This document shows, in pieces, positions 1 through 7,219 of a DNA stretch of 23,105 nucleotides (within the stretch, counting starts at the first letter, position 1; each line of letters begins with the position of its first letter). This stretch comes from Cyanobacteria bacterium UBA6984 (GTDB lineage Bacteria; Cyanobacteriota; Vampirovibrionia; Gastranaerophilales; Gastranaerophilaceae). A program made the translations under genes and the position numbers. The notes beneath the pieces are model-generated. The model made no database searches and had not been told where the DNA came from. It saw nothing but the letters and a program-made list of their open reading frames with translations. The DNA is taken from contig DJYG01000041.1 in assembly GCA_002450015.1 (NCBI GenBank), positions 1-23,105 of the forward strand, given 5' to 3'.

Positions 1-226
1 ATTAATGAATGGAAATCGGGTTGTGGTTTTTGTGAAAGAGGATTTTCGGTAGGGTGAAACCCGTAAGGTGTCGGTCGGACGTTTTACCTCTCACAAAAAC
101 ATTCACTGGATGTTTTTGTTCGGCAGAGTGCCGACACCCCGAATAATCCGATAGCTTTTGCCACCAAAAGTTTCCTCTGTCCGAGTAGGACGATATAAAT
201 AAAGAAATAAAGAAAGGAAGTATAAC
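1..226. other. Structured non-coding region of unknown identity upstream of the prepilin gene
   Basis: No convincing ORF is present. The stretch is visibly richer in G and C than its surroundings and full of complementary segments. Positions 67-75 pair with 130-138 (GGTGTCGG/CCGACACC plus a G-T pair). Positions 93-102 pair with 110-119 (ACAAAAACAT/ATGTTTTTGT, 7-nt loop). Positions 26-41 could instead pair with 87-100, which would compete with the 93-119 hairpin. Smaller hairpins lie at 52-62 (GGGT-GAA-ACCC) and 179-191 (GTCC-GAGTA-GGAC). It could be a structured RNA, a 5' leader of the prepilin mRNA, or a dispersed intergenic repeat. I match it to no known riboswitch or RNA family. Positions 192-226 are AT-rich and hold the prepilin ribosome binding site. 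Confidence 0.45.
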
Positions 227-955
227 ATGCTAAAAAAAATATTATTTAAAGTTCAAAGTTCACTATCATCTCAAATAGCGTTCACTCTTGCCGAAACATT
301 AATTGTAATGGGCATTATTGGTGTTGTTGCAGCATTGACACTTCCAAACTTAAACTCATCAACAGGTGAAAAAGAAAAAGTTGCAAAATTACAAAAGATA
401 TATTCAAATTTACAAGATGCTTATGGGCGTGCTACTGCTGTTTACGGACCAATAGATGAATGGTTTGCAAATGATTCATCTGATAGTGCAAAAACAAAAC
501 GAATGTCTGAACGCATGCTTGAGTTTATGAAAACAACAAAAACATGGATTGATAGTGATACTTATTGCGCAAATCTTGCTGACGGATCATATATAGATTT
601 TTATTATTATACATATAATGTGTCAAGCCAAGATACATCTTCACCTTTATATAACAAATATATAGGGATTATAATGGTTGATATTGATGGTTTAAATAAG
701 GGACGAAATTATTCAAGTTATGATATGTTCGAATTTTATATAACAAAAGAGGGGATTTATCCAGCTGGAAGTCGATTAGATAATTACGGCAAAGATGATA
801 ATGCATTAAAGGAAAATTGTTTTATAAAGGATTCTGCTAGTCTTTATTGCTCAGCTTGGATACTAGAAAATAAAAATATGGATTATCTAAAAGCTACAAA
901 AGGTACTTGTCCTAACGGAACTGTTTTAAACTGGACAAACACAACGTGTAAATAA
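227..955 (+). CDS. Type IV prepilin-like / pseudopilin protein with N-terminal methylation motif
   Basis: 242 aa. After a short basic leader (MLKKILFKVQSS...) comes the prepilin peptidase motif: cleavage is predicted just before the Phe of AFTLAETLIVMGIIG, leaving Phe+1 and Glu+5, followed by about 20 hydrophobic residues and then LTLPNL. This class III signal is cleaved by PilD-type peptidase and packs as a helix in pilus or pseudopilus filaments. The rest is a polar globular domain with four or more Cys (near residues 114, 199, 209, 229 and 241), which suggests disulfides. The start is set by the AAAGGAAG ribosome binding site 9 nt upstream. No pilus assembly genes are nearby, so this is an orphan (minor) pilin or secreted pseudopilin-like protein. 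Its stop codon directly abuts the stop codon of queA on the other strand, with no terminator between. The family is clear; the specific role is unknown. Confidence 0.85.
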   Translation: MLKKILFKVQSSLSSQIAFTLAETLIVMGIIGVVAALTLPNLNSSTGEKEKVAKLQKIYSNLQDAYGRATAVYGPIDEWFANDSSDSAKTKRMSERMLEFMKTTKTWIDSDTYCANLADGSYIDFYYYTYNVSSQDTSSPLYNKYIGIIMVDIDGLNKGRNYSSYDMFEFYITKEGIYPAGSRLDNYGKDDNALKENCFIKDSASLYCSAWILENKNMDYLKATKGTCPNGTVLNWTNTTCK

Positions 956-1996
956 TTATTTTAAAAACATGCAATCGCCATAAGAGTAAAACATATATTT
1001 TTCTTTTATGGCTTCTTGATATGCTTTAAAAATAAACTCTTTACCTTCTAATGCACTTACAAGCATTAAAAGAGTTGATTTTGGCAGGTGAAAATTTGTT
1101 ATCAAGTTATCAACAACTTTAAATTCATATGGTGGGTAAATAAACAACTGTGAAGCTGATTTACAAGCTTTTATTTCTCCAAATTGCTGATATGCTGTTT
1201 CAAGTGTTCTTACAGTTGTTGTTCCGACCGCAACAAGTTTTTTCCCTTGTTTTTTTGCATTATTAATTTTATCTGCTGTTTCTTGTGATATTTCAAATTC
1301 TTCCGAATCCATTTTGTGGTCTAAAATATTATCGCATTTCACTGGTCTGAATGTTCCAAGTCCAACAGTTAAATTAACATATGCAATTTCAACACCTTTT
1401 TGGGCAAGCTTTTCTAATATTTCTTCTGTAAAATGTAAACCTGCTGTCGGCGCAGCAACAGAACCTTCGTTTTTTGCATAAACTGTTTGATAACGCTCGT
1501 AATCTAAATTTTTACGTTCGTCATCTGTCATTTTACGCTCAATGTATGGAGGCAGAGGTATATTCCCTACTTTGTCTAAAATTTCATATAAAATACCTTC
1601 ATAGATTAATTCTATAAGCCACTTGCCTTCTCCAAGATTTTCAATAGCTTTAACACTTAAATCTTCTGATATTTTTACAATGGTATCTTCTTTAATTCGT
1701 TTTGAAGGTTTAATTAAAGCTTCCCATTGTTTGTTTCCTTTATCTTTTAGCAAAAATATTTCAATCAAAGCTCCTGTATCTTTGTGTCCAAAGAGTCTTG
1801 CCGGAATTACTTTTGTATTATTTAGTACAAGAATACAATTTTCGTCTAAATAGTCAACAATGTCGTAAAAATGCTTGTTTTCAATTTTTTGAGTACATTT
1901 ATCCAACACCATCATTTTACATTCATCACGTTTTTCACTTGGTGTTTGGGCAATAAGTTCTTCAGGTAGTTCGTAATCAAATTCACTTACAAGCAT
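956..1996 (-). CDS. queA: S-adenosylmethionine:tRNA ribosyltransferase-isomerase QueA
   Basis: 346 aa, the usual family length. QueA transfers and isomerises the ribosyl moiety of SAM onto preQ1 at position 34 of tRNAs with GUN anticodons, giving epoxyqueuosine. It is a cytosolic enzyme. Diagnostic stretches are FDYELPEELIAQTPSEKRD at the N-terminus, NIPLPPYIER (about 145-154), the family signature AAPTAGLHFT (181-190), GLGTFRPV, and NFHLPKSTLLMLVSAL near the C-terminus. The ATG follows directly on the yidC stop codon (TAA then ATG), so translation is probably coupled and the two genes form one transcript. A queuosine-precursor transporter (yhhQ) lies elsewhere in the window at 20038-20730, consistent with a cell that makes queuosine from salvaged or imported precursor. 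Confidence 0.97.
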   Translation of the reverse strand: MLVSEFDYELPEELIAQTPSEKRDECKMMVLDKCTQKIENKHFYDIVDYLDENCILVLNNTKVIPARLFGHKDTGALIEIFLLKDKGNKQWEALIKPSKRIKEDTIVKISEDLSVKAIENLGEGKWLIELIYEGILYEILDKVGNIPLPPYIERKMTDDERKNLDYERYQTVYAKNEGSVAAPTAGLHFTEEILEKLAQKGVEIAYVNLTVGLGTFRPVKCDNILDHKMDSEEFEISQETADKINNAKKQGKKLVAVGTTTVRTLETAYQQFGEIKACKSASQLFIYPPYEFKVVDNLITNFHLPKSTLLMLVSALEGKEFIFKAYQEAIKEKYMFYSYGDCMFLK

Positions 1997-3079
1997 TTAT
2001 TCTTTATTCTCAATTTTTTTTGCTTTTGCTACAACACTATCATCAATTTTAGCTTTTTTTAATTCATCTTCTCTTTCAAGTTGTTTGTTTATAACAACTG
2101 TTTGAATTACTTGTATAATGTTGCTCGAAATTAAGTATAACAATACACCTGCAGGAATTGGTATGAATACAAATGTTGCGGTTAACATGATTGGCATAAA
2201 TGTATTCATAGATTTTTGAATTGCTTGTTGTGCAGGATCTTGGTTTTGTGTCTTTGTTGTTGCCATCATAATTTTTTGAGTAGCAAACATTGTCAAACCA
2301 AATAATAATATTAATGCTAATACATCTAAGTGTAATGAGCTTTTTACTTCTTTTGTTGGTACATTGGCAACTAATAAGCCTTCTTTTCTTTCAAATGTAA
2401 TTAATTCAGATTCTTTTGTTTGTAAGTCTGTTACTGTCATTTCAGCTTTTTTAATTTTGTCTAATTGGCTGAATTTTAAGTCTAAATTATCTAAACTTAC
2501 TTTAAAATCTACCGGTTGTCCAGGAGTTAATTCCCCTTGGATTTCAACGGCTTTATTAGGTTTTGAAACTTTTACATTTTCAAGAACTTCGTCTTTTTCC
2601 AAATAAACTTTTGCAGTTTTACCCAACATAAAGCTGTCATATTTTGAAACTCCTAATGTTCCATCATTTGAAATTCCTGCGTTAGTTTTTAATGTTGCAT
2701 CAAGTCTGTTTATGAATAAAAACTGAGCATCTCCTGCCATTTGTATAAATTGAGGACTCATTAATGCTGAGTATAAAAGAATGAATATTGGCATTTGTAT
2801 TAATAATGGAAAACATCCTGCCATTGGGTTGAACTTATGTTCTTTATAAAATTCCATCATTTTTTGCTGCATTTGTTGTGGATCGTTTTTGTAACGTTCT
2901 TGTATTGCTTTCATTTTTGGTTGTAAAAGCTGCATAGTTCGCATTGAACGTTGTTGTGAAACTCCTAATGGCCACATAGCAAGTCTTACTAAAACTGTAA
3001 GTAAAATTATTCCTATACCAAAACCTCCGAAAATCGAAAGTTTTTGTAAAATCGCAATAGTGATAGTTATAAAATCCAT
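1997..3079 (-). CDS. yidC: Membrane protein insertase YidC/Oxa1/Alb3 with a large TM2-TM3 insert
   Basis: 360 aa. It inserts and folds inner-membrane proteins with or without SecYEG. There is no N-terminal P1 domain: the protein starts straight into TM1 (about 14-37), which contains the conserved groove Arg (R32, in VRLAMWPL). A charged helical hairpin follows (41-84, rich in Gln/Lys/Met), then PMAGCFPLLIQMPIFILLY (TM2, about 85-105). TM3 begins near 252 (ALILLFGLTMFATQK), TM4/TM5 lie at about 293-330, and the tail is basic. The roughly 140-residue segment between TM2 and TM3 (110-250) is predicted to be extracytoplasmic and beta-rich. As I recall, cyanobacterial YidC proteins carry a comparable insert, which Gram-positive and proteobacterial ones lack. 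The ribosome binding site AGAGGA lies upstream of the ATG. The tRNA-Pro terminator sits only about 30 bp upstream, so yidC has either a compact promoter there or depends on read-through. Confidence 0.96.
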   Translation of the reverse strand: MDFITITIAILQKLSIFGGFGIGIILLTVLVRLAMWPLGVSQQRSMRTMQLLQPKMKAIQERYKNDPQQMQQKMMEFYKEHKFNPMAGCFPLLIQMPIFILLYSALMSPQFIQMAGDAQFLFINRLDATLKTNAGISNDGTLGVSKYDSFMLGKTAKVYLEKDEVLENVKVSKPNKAVEIQGELTPGQPVDFKVSLDNLDLKFSQLDKIKKAEMTVTDLQTKESELITFERKEGLLVANVPTKEVKSSLHLDVLALILLFGLTMFATQKIMMATTKTQNQDPAQQAIQKSMNTFMPIMLTATFVFIPIPAGVLLYLISSNIIQVIQTVVINKQLEREDELKKAKIDDSVVAKAKKIENKE

Positions 3080-3109
3080 AATTTATATCCTCTAATCTTG
3101 TGTAAATCT

Positions 3110-3144
3110 AAAAAAAAGAACCGTCTATAAAGACGGTTCTTTTT
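3110..3144 (-). terminator. Rho-independent terminator of tRNA-Pro (near-symmetric)
   Basis: A perfect 13-bp stem (3114-3126 with 3131-3143; core GAACCGTCT/AGACGGTTC) with an ATAA loop. On the minus strand it is followed by a T-run (A-run at 3111-3117 on the plus strand). The arms themselves end in A4/T4, so it could work in both directions. It separates the tRNA gene from yidC. Confidence 0.85.
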
Positions 3145-3147
3145 AAA

Positions 3148-3223
3148 TGGTCGGGATGACACGGTTCGAACGTGCGACCCCTTCGTCCCAAGCGAAGTGC
3201 GCTACCAGCTGCGCTACATCCCG
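3148..3223 (-). tRNA. tRNA-Pro (anticodon UGG), CCA encoded
   Basis: A full cloverleaf can be read on the minus strand. The acceptor is CGGGATG/CATCCCG, with the unusual first base C typical of bacterial tRNA-Pro. The D arm is GCGC-AGCTGGTA-GCGC. The anticodon arm is CTTCG-CTTGGGA-CGAAG, so the anticodon is TGG with G37. The variable loop is GGGTC and the T arm GCACG-TTCGAAC-CGTGT (final bases a G-U-type pairing). The discriminator is A and a CCA end is encoded. The gene is 76 nt long and has its own promoter (3460-3491) and terminator (3110-3144). The first 11 bases recur twice in the leader as part of a tandem repeat (see 3213-3445). Confidence 0.97.
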
Positions 3224-3445
3224 TCATAGTTATTTAGTTGTCAAATACTAGGGACTCGCTTGCCGGTAGCTGCGCTACCATCCTCCACCGCAACAATACT
3301 CAATTGTTGCTCCGGAGTCCTTGCTACATCCCGTCATAGTTATTCAGTTGTCAAGTTCTAGGGACTCGCTTGCCGGTAGCTGCGCTACCACCCTCCACCG
3401 CAACAATACTCAATTGTTGCTCCGGAGTCCTTGCTACATCCCGTC
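3213..3445 (-). repeat. Two 110-bp tandem repeats in the tRNA-Pro leader, each bounded by the tRNA 5' end
   Basis: The 13-mer GCTACATCCCGTC (plus strand; the tRNA 5' end and the two bases before it) occurs at 3213-3225, 3323-3335 and 3433-3445, exactly 110 bp apart. The two full units (3213-3322 and 3323-3432) differ at only four positions. Each unit can fold. An outer stem joins 3252-3257 to 3315-3320 (GGACTC/GAGTCC) and encloses two hairpins: 3265-3270/3274-3279 (GGTAGC-TGC-GCTACC) and 3290-3297/3303-3310 (GCAACAAT-ACTCA-ATTGTTGC). The second copy repeats this at +110. Each unit also holds the 11-mer AGCTGCGCTAC (3268-3278, 3378-3388), identical to the tRNA D-arm segment at 3207-3217. Because the promoter lies beyond the repeats, both units should be transcribed ahead of the tRNA. 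Confidence 0.9.
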
Positions 3446-3459
3446 GCTATTTCTGTAAC

Positions 3460-3491
3460 ATTATATTATAATAAAGAAAATTTTTCGTCAA
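3460..3491 (-). promoter_or_regulatory. Promoter of the repeat/tRNA-Pro transcript
   Basis: On the minus strand, TTGACG (3486-3491) is followed by two overlapping TATAAT hexamers, at 3465-3470 (15-bp spacer) and 3460-3465 (20-bp spacer). An intermediate register gives TAATAT with 17 bp. It begins immediately after the stop codon of the decarboxylase gene and points through the tandem repeats into tRNA-Pro. Confidence 0.75.
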
Positions 3492-3494
3492 GAG

Positions 3495-4928
3495 TTATTC
3501 TTTTATTACTTCAATTTCTTCATAATCCGTTAAATATGGCATGTGTTCTTCAGTTATTAATTCGCCAGGAAGTAATATTGCTATTCCGGGAGGACATTCG
3601 GCAATAACTTCTCCTGAAATTCTACCAATAGAGTTTTCTTTTTTTATTATTTCTTTTTCCATGTAAAATGCTTCTCTAAGATTATATTTTATGTTTGGAA
3701 TAAGCATTGGCATGTGTTTTTTATTTTCTAAATGGTATATGTCGGAATAATCTGTTTGTGTGATTTTTTCAAGACAATCTGCCAAATATTTTATTTCAGA
3801 GCGTTTGTTACCCAAATTTATCAGCATTAAAGCTCCAATATCAGAGGCGCTTTCAACTTCTATATTAAAATCTATTTCTAAAATTGATTCTAATCTTTTT
3901 CCAGAAAGCCCATCAATTTTTACAAATACTTTTGTAATATCTGTTTTAAAGCCAAAATCGGCTTTAAGTTGATGTATATTGTGCATTTTATCAATTCTTT
4001 TACGCAGGTATTTTGCATTTTTAATAGTTCTTTCTATTTGTTTCTGACCTTTGTCACTAACAAGAAATGCTCTTGCTGCATCAAGACTTGCCAGTAAAAT
4101 TAATGACGGACTTGTAGTATGCAAAAGTTTTAATGCTCGTTCAATTTTGTTAATATCAAGTTTTGAATTTTTAGCAATATGCAACATTGAGCTTTGACTC
4201 ATGCTGCCGCCTGTTTTATGTAATGATTGAACAACTGCATCTGCTCCGAGTTGTAATGCAGGTGTCGGAAAAGATTTATTAAAATTCCACAAACTTCCGT
4301 GAGCTTCATCTACTATCAAAGGTACATCATATTTTTTGCAGATATCGCTAATAGTTTTTATATCAGAAATAACGCCTTCGTATGTTGGATTTGTAATCCA
4401 TACAGCACCAACATTTTCGGTTGTTTTTAATAAATTTTCAATTTTTTCAGGATTAATACATCCCCATAGTCCCCAATCTTCAAGTTTTTTCGGAATAAGC
4501 CAAACAGGTTCAGCTCCGGATATAATCATGCCTGTTAAAAGTGAACGGTGACAATTTCTATTTGTAATGATTTTTTGTCCCTTTTTGGTAATACCCATTG
4601 CAATTGCAAGATTTCCGATTGTAGAGCCGTTTAACAAAAAGAAAGTTCTTTCTGCTCCAAAAGCTTCCGCAGCAAGTTCTTCCGCTCTTGCAATAGCTCC
4701 CGTTGGTGGTGTTAGTGTACCTAAGTTATCAAATTCATCTGTGGTATCAACTTTTAATGCTTTTGAACCTATTAAGTTTCTGAAAATTTTTAAAACACCT
4801 TGACCTTTTGTATGTCCGGGTATATGAAATTGATATGAAGGTTTATCATAAGCTTCTTGTAGTGCTTCGACAATAGGAACTTCTGTTTTTATTTTCTTAA
4901 TTTTTTTTTCTTGGGTATCTTTTTTCAT
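3495..4928 (-). CDS. PLP-dependent Orn/Lys/Arg decarboxylase family protein
   Basis: 477 aa, matching the short Gram-positive/cyanobacterial type of this fold-type I decarboxylase (SpeA/Cad-like, no N-terminal receiver wing). It would release CO2 from arginine, lysine or ornithine to give agmatine, cadaverine or putrescine. Visible motifs are FHIPGHTKGQG (34-44), FDNLGTLTPPTGAIARAEELAAEAFGA (split here as 66-78 and 79-92), LLNGST (98-103), NRNCHRS with the PLP-stacking His127, VDEAHGSLW (206-214) with the PLP-contacting Asp207, and SLHKTGGSMSQ (235-245) with Lys238 as the Schiff-base residue. The C-terminal domain has the family hallmark ECPPGIAILLPGE. The ATG is preceded by AAAGGA about 6 nt upstream. 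Substrate choice cannot be settled by eye. It is probably monocistronic, with the tRNA promoter beginning right behind it. Confidence 0.92.
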   Translation of the reverse strand: MKKDTQEKKIKKIKTEVPIVEALQEAYDKPSYQFHIPGHTKGQGVLKIFRNLIGSKALKVDTTDEFDNLGTLTPPTGAIARAEELAAEAFGAERTFFLLNGSTIGNLAIAMGITKKGQKIITNRNCHRSLLTGMIISGAEPVWLIPKKLEDWGLWGCINPEKIENLLKTTENVGAVWITNPTYEGVISDIKTISDICKKYDVPLIVDEAHGSLWNFNKSFPTPALQLGADAVVQSLHKTGGSMSQSSMLHIAKNSKLDINKIERALKLLHTTSPSLILLASLDAARAFLVSDKGQKQIERTIKNAKYLRKRIDKMHNIHQLKADFGFKTDITKVFVKIDGLSGKRLESILEIDFNIEVESASDIGALMLINLGNKRSEIKYLADCLEKITQTDYSDIYHLENKKHMPMLIPNIKYNLREAFYMEKEIIKKENSIGRISGEVIAECPPGIAILLPGELITEEHMPYLTDYEEIEVIKE

Positions 4929-4971
4929 TTTTAATCCTTTTGTTAATGAAAAAATACTACAAAAAAAAAAA

Positions 4972-5000
4972 TTTCATTACAATAAGTTTTGTGCAATAAT
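4972..5000 (+). promoter_or_regulatory. Probable promoter giving a leaderless mRNA for the porin-like gene
   Basis: TTTCAT (4972-4977), a 17-bp spacer, then AATAAT (4995-5000) preceded by TGC, an extended -10 pattern. The expected start of transcription is about 5007-5009, at the ATG (5009). No Shine-Dalgarno sequence precedes the ATG. A second TATAAT at 5005-5010 overlaps the start codon and would place initiation inside the gene, so it is less likely to be used. Confidence 0.45.
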
Positions 5001-5008
5001 GTATTATA

Positions 5009-6238
5009 ATGAAAAAAAATTTGATTTTAGTGCTGGTATATTTTGTCTTTTTTTCTGTGTCAGAGTGTTTTGCTGATGACGCTGTATATCTTGCCATTCA
5101 AGAAACTGAACCTTCTTTTGTTGAAAAAATATTAAGCGATGATAATAAAAAAAATGATGAAGAAAGTGCAGAACAAAGAACTGAAATATTAAATGAAGAC
5201 TTTATTCCCGAATTGAAGGCAGAAAAATCTGAAAAAGAACCTTTGGCTGCTGAAATAGAATATGATGTTTTATATCAAACTGATTCATTGTTTTCAAAAT
5301 ACGTGACAGCTAATTTTGAAAATGGACCTATTGAAAAAATAACTCCATTTTTTGCGTATCAAGGTCAATTTCGTTTTGATTTTTTAGACTCCGGATATAG
5401 TACAAAATTTATAGAACCTACTGCGGAATTAGGTGTTATCGGTAAGTTTAAAAATCAACCGATTGAATATAAGTTTTTGATAAATTTTATGCCTACAAAG
5501 GGATATAGCTATCTTCAGTCTATGTTTAAAGATGATTTTATTACCTTAAAATATATACCTCACAATGACATAACAATCGGAAGTTTTAGAACTCCAATAG
5601 GTGTAGAAGGCGGTGTTAACGGATATTCTGTACCATTTATTGCGCGCTCTCAAATATCCAGAAATTTTGGTTCTGTAAGGGGTGTCGGTTTTAAAGTAAA
5701 CGGAAATTACAGCCTTGTAGAATACAATCTTGGGATGACAGGTTCAGGCCGACAATGGAAAAATATGTTTAATGGTGTTGAATTTAACGGATGGGTAAAT
5801 TTAAAGCCTCTTGGAAAAACTGACGGAAAATATGGCGTTTTAAAAATTGGCGGTGGTCTTAATGCAGGTCATAATGATATAGATTACAATGTTATCGGGG
5901 CTTATTTATCATATAAATACAAAAAATTTGCTTTTGAAAGTGAATATGCCGTTTCCCACGGTTCAAACGGTTTATCAGGTTTGACAGATAAAAGAGGACA
6001 AGGTGTTTATACTACCTTATCTTACAACATTACAAAGAAATTACAGATTTTGGCACGTTATGATATTTTTGAAAAAGATATGACAAAATCAGGTCAAAAA
6101 GATACTGAATATACAGCCGGATTAAATTACTATATAAAAGGCAGTGCGCTGAAATTTATGCTAAATTATGTTTTTTGCCAATCTGATTATAAACCAAATT
6201 CAAATAGAATTATTTTAGGTACACAAATTATTCTCTAA
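5009..6238 (+). CDS. Outer-membrane beta-barrel, phosphate-selective-porin-like (OprP/OprO-type)
   Basis: 409 aa. The signal peptide MKKNLILVLVYFVFFSVSEC FA is cleaved before DDAV (about residue 22). An acidic spacer (about 30-75, many Glu/Lys) follows, then a barrel from about residue 100 to the end. The barrel has alternating hydrophobic/polar strands with aromatic girdles, for example FAYQGQFRFDF, ELGVIGKFKNQPIEYKFLIN, ITIGSFRTPIGVEGGV, GVGFKVNG, YNVIGAYLSYKYKKFAFESE, ILARYDIF and LKFMLNYVF. The F(R)TPIGVEG..G segment with 'SRNFG' resembles the phosphate-selective porin family. The C-terminus ends IIL rather than the usual aromatic residue. There is no N-terminal plug, so it is not a TonB-dependent receptor, and no SLH domain of the cyanobacterial porin type. 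It shows that the cell has an outer membrane. The substrate is unknown. Confidence 0.75.
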   Translation: MKKNLILVLVYFVFFSVSECFADDAVYLAIQETEPSFVEKILSDDNKKNDEESAEQRTEILNEDFIPELKAEKSEKEPLAAEIEYDVLYQTDSLFSKYVTANFENGPIEKITPFFAYQGQFRFDFLDSGYSTKFIEPTAELGVIGKFKNQPIEYKFLINFMPTKGYSYLQSMFKDDFITLKYIPHNDITIGSFRTPIGVEGGVNGYSVPFIARSQISRNFGSVRGVGFKVNGNYSLVEYNLGMTGSGRQWKNMFNGVEFNGWVNLKPLGKTDGKYGVLKIGGGLNAGHNDIDYNVIGAYLSYKYKKFAFESEYAVSHGSNGLSGLTDKRGQGVYTTLSYNITKKLQILARYDIFEKDMTKSGQKDTEYTAGLNYYIKGSALKFMLNYVFCQSDYKPNSNRIILGTQIIL

Positions 6239-6364
6239 AAAATGAAAAAGCATGAGGTGAGAGTGTTATTGGTGTTTACATTTCTTAATAATTGTTTTAA
6301 AAATGGCAATTATTTTAAACAAAAATACTTTTTATAAGTACGAGAGATAATTAGAGAGAATTTT
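6239..6364 (+). promoter_or_regulatory. Spacer with weak hairpin and promoter of the CHAP gene
   Basis: An AT-only hairpin (6287-6294 AATAATTG with 6307-6314 CAATTATT) may end the porin transcript, but no proper T-run follows. TATAAG (6333-6338) is a plausible -10 element. AGAGAG at 6352-6358 is a fair ribosome binding site for the ATG at 6365. No good -35 element is visible. Confidence 0.35.
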
Positions 6365-7123
6365 ATGACACCAATCAGACCACAATTTAACGCAGGCTTA
6401 TTAGCAATGAATGCATTGCAAGAATTGTCAAAACAAAATACAGTAAGCGGTATGGATGCTAGTGTATTTGGTTCTAACTTAGGTTCATTAAATTCTCAAA
6501 TGGCAATGATGAATGCTTTCTCTCAATTGCAATCATTTAATTTTTCAATGCCAGCAATGCCAGCAATGCCAGCATTTAATTTTAATTTCTCTTCAATGCC
6601 ATCATTCAATTTTAATTTTGGTTCATTGTTAACCAGTGGCAGAACATCAAATGTGTCATTAACTTCTGATAAAGCTAAAAATGCAGTTCAATTAGCATTA
6701 TCACAAGTTGGAGTAAGAGAAGTTGGTACTAACTCAGGTGCTGATGTTACAAAATATAAAAATGGTCGTGCTGATAACAATCCTTGGTGTGCATCATTTG
6801 TTTCTTGGTGCTATGGAAGAGGTCAAAACGGAAACAATAGCAAAACTTTCGGTTATACTGCTTCATCCCAAGAAATTAGAAGAAAAGCAGAACAAGCAGG
6901 TTTTTACAGAAAAGCAAGTTCTGGTTACACTCCAAAAACAGGTGACGTTGTAGTTTGGAACTACGGCGGAGGTAAAGGTCATGTTGGTATCGTTGCTTCT
7001 GTTAATGGAGATGGTTCATTTAAAACTGTTGAAGGTAACTGCAGTGATTCAGTAAGACAAGTTACCCGTCAAAGAAGTGAAGTTGATGGATTTGTTCAAA
7101 TGAATGAATGGTTACAAGCTTAA
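6365..7123 (+). CDS. CHAP/NlpC-P60-type peptidoglycan hydrolase without signal peptide
   Basis: 252 aa. Residues 103-252 form a CHAP-like cysteine peptidase/amidase domain: ALSQVGVREVG, then NNPWCASFVSWCYG with nucleophile Cys142, the TPKTGDVVVW strand, GHVGIV with His206, and TVEGN (Glu223/Asn225) as third catalytic and oxyanion residues. Enzymes of this fold cut peptide or amide bonds in cell-wall peptidoglycan. The N-terminal 100 residues are low-complexity, rich in Met, Asn, Phe and Ser, with MPAMPAMPAFNFNF followed by SSMPSFNFNF. The underlying 9-bp unit ATGCCAGCA occurs three times at 6548-6574. There is no Sec/Tat signal, lipobox or TM segment, which is odd for a wall hydrolase; it may leave by a specialised route or act as a secreted effector. 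The start follows an AGAGAG ribosome binding site. A terminator lies at 7175-7201. Confidence 0.82.
   Translation: MTPIRPQFNAGLLAMNALQELSKQNTVSGMDASVFGSNLGSLNSQMAMMNAFSQLQSFNFSMPAMPAMPAFNFNFSSMPSFNFNFGSLLTSGRTSNVSLTSDKAKNAVQLALSQVGVREVGTNSGADVTKYKNGRADNNPWCASFVSWCYGRGQNGNNSKTFGYTASSQEIRRKAEQAGFYRKASSGYTPKTGDVVVWNYGGGKGHVGIVASVNGDGSFKTVEGNCSDSVRQVTRQRSEVDGFVQMNEWLQA
6548..6574 (+). repeat. Three tandem copies of a 9-bp unit within the CHAP gene
   Basis: ATGCCAGCA is repeated three times in frame, encoding MPA-MPA-MPA. It sits within a larger imperfect repeat (MPAFNFNFSS / MPSFNFNFGS). Copy number could vary by slippage without breaking the frame. Confidence 0.85.
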
Positions 7124-7174
7124 TTATTATAAAAATAGTGTAGGAAAAGGTAAGGAAAACAATAAAGTGTGTGG

Positions 7175-7201
7175 GGTTGAATAAAATTTCAACCTCTTTT
7201 T
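7175..7201 (+). terminator. Rho-independent terminator of the CHAP gene
   Basis: A 7-bp stem GGTTGAA/TTCAACC (7175-7181 with 7188-7194), loop TAAAAT, then TCTTTTTATT. Confidence 0.8.
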
Positions 7202-7219
7202 ATTATATTTCAAAATGCC

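Noticed and set aside
3224..3432. Additional tRNA genes within the tandem repeats
   Set aside because: Each unit has only the acceptor 5' strand and a D-arm-like 11-mer; there is no anticodon arm, T arm or matching acceptor 3' strand.
3213..3445. CRISPR array
   Set aside because: Only two long units of 110 bp with near-identical content; there are no short repeats with varied spacers and no cas genes.
5009..6238. TonB-dependent receptor as partner of the TonB-like operon
   Set aside because: The barrel lacks a plug domain and TonB box and is far shorter than such receptors; it resembles a phosphate-selective porin.
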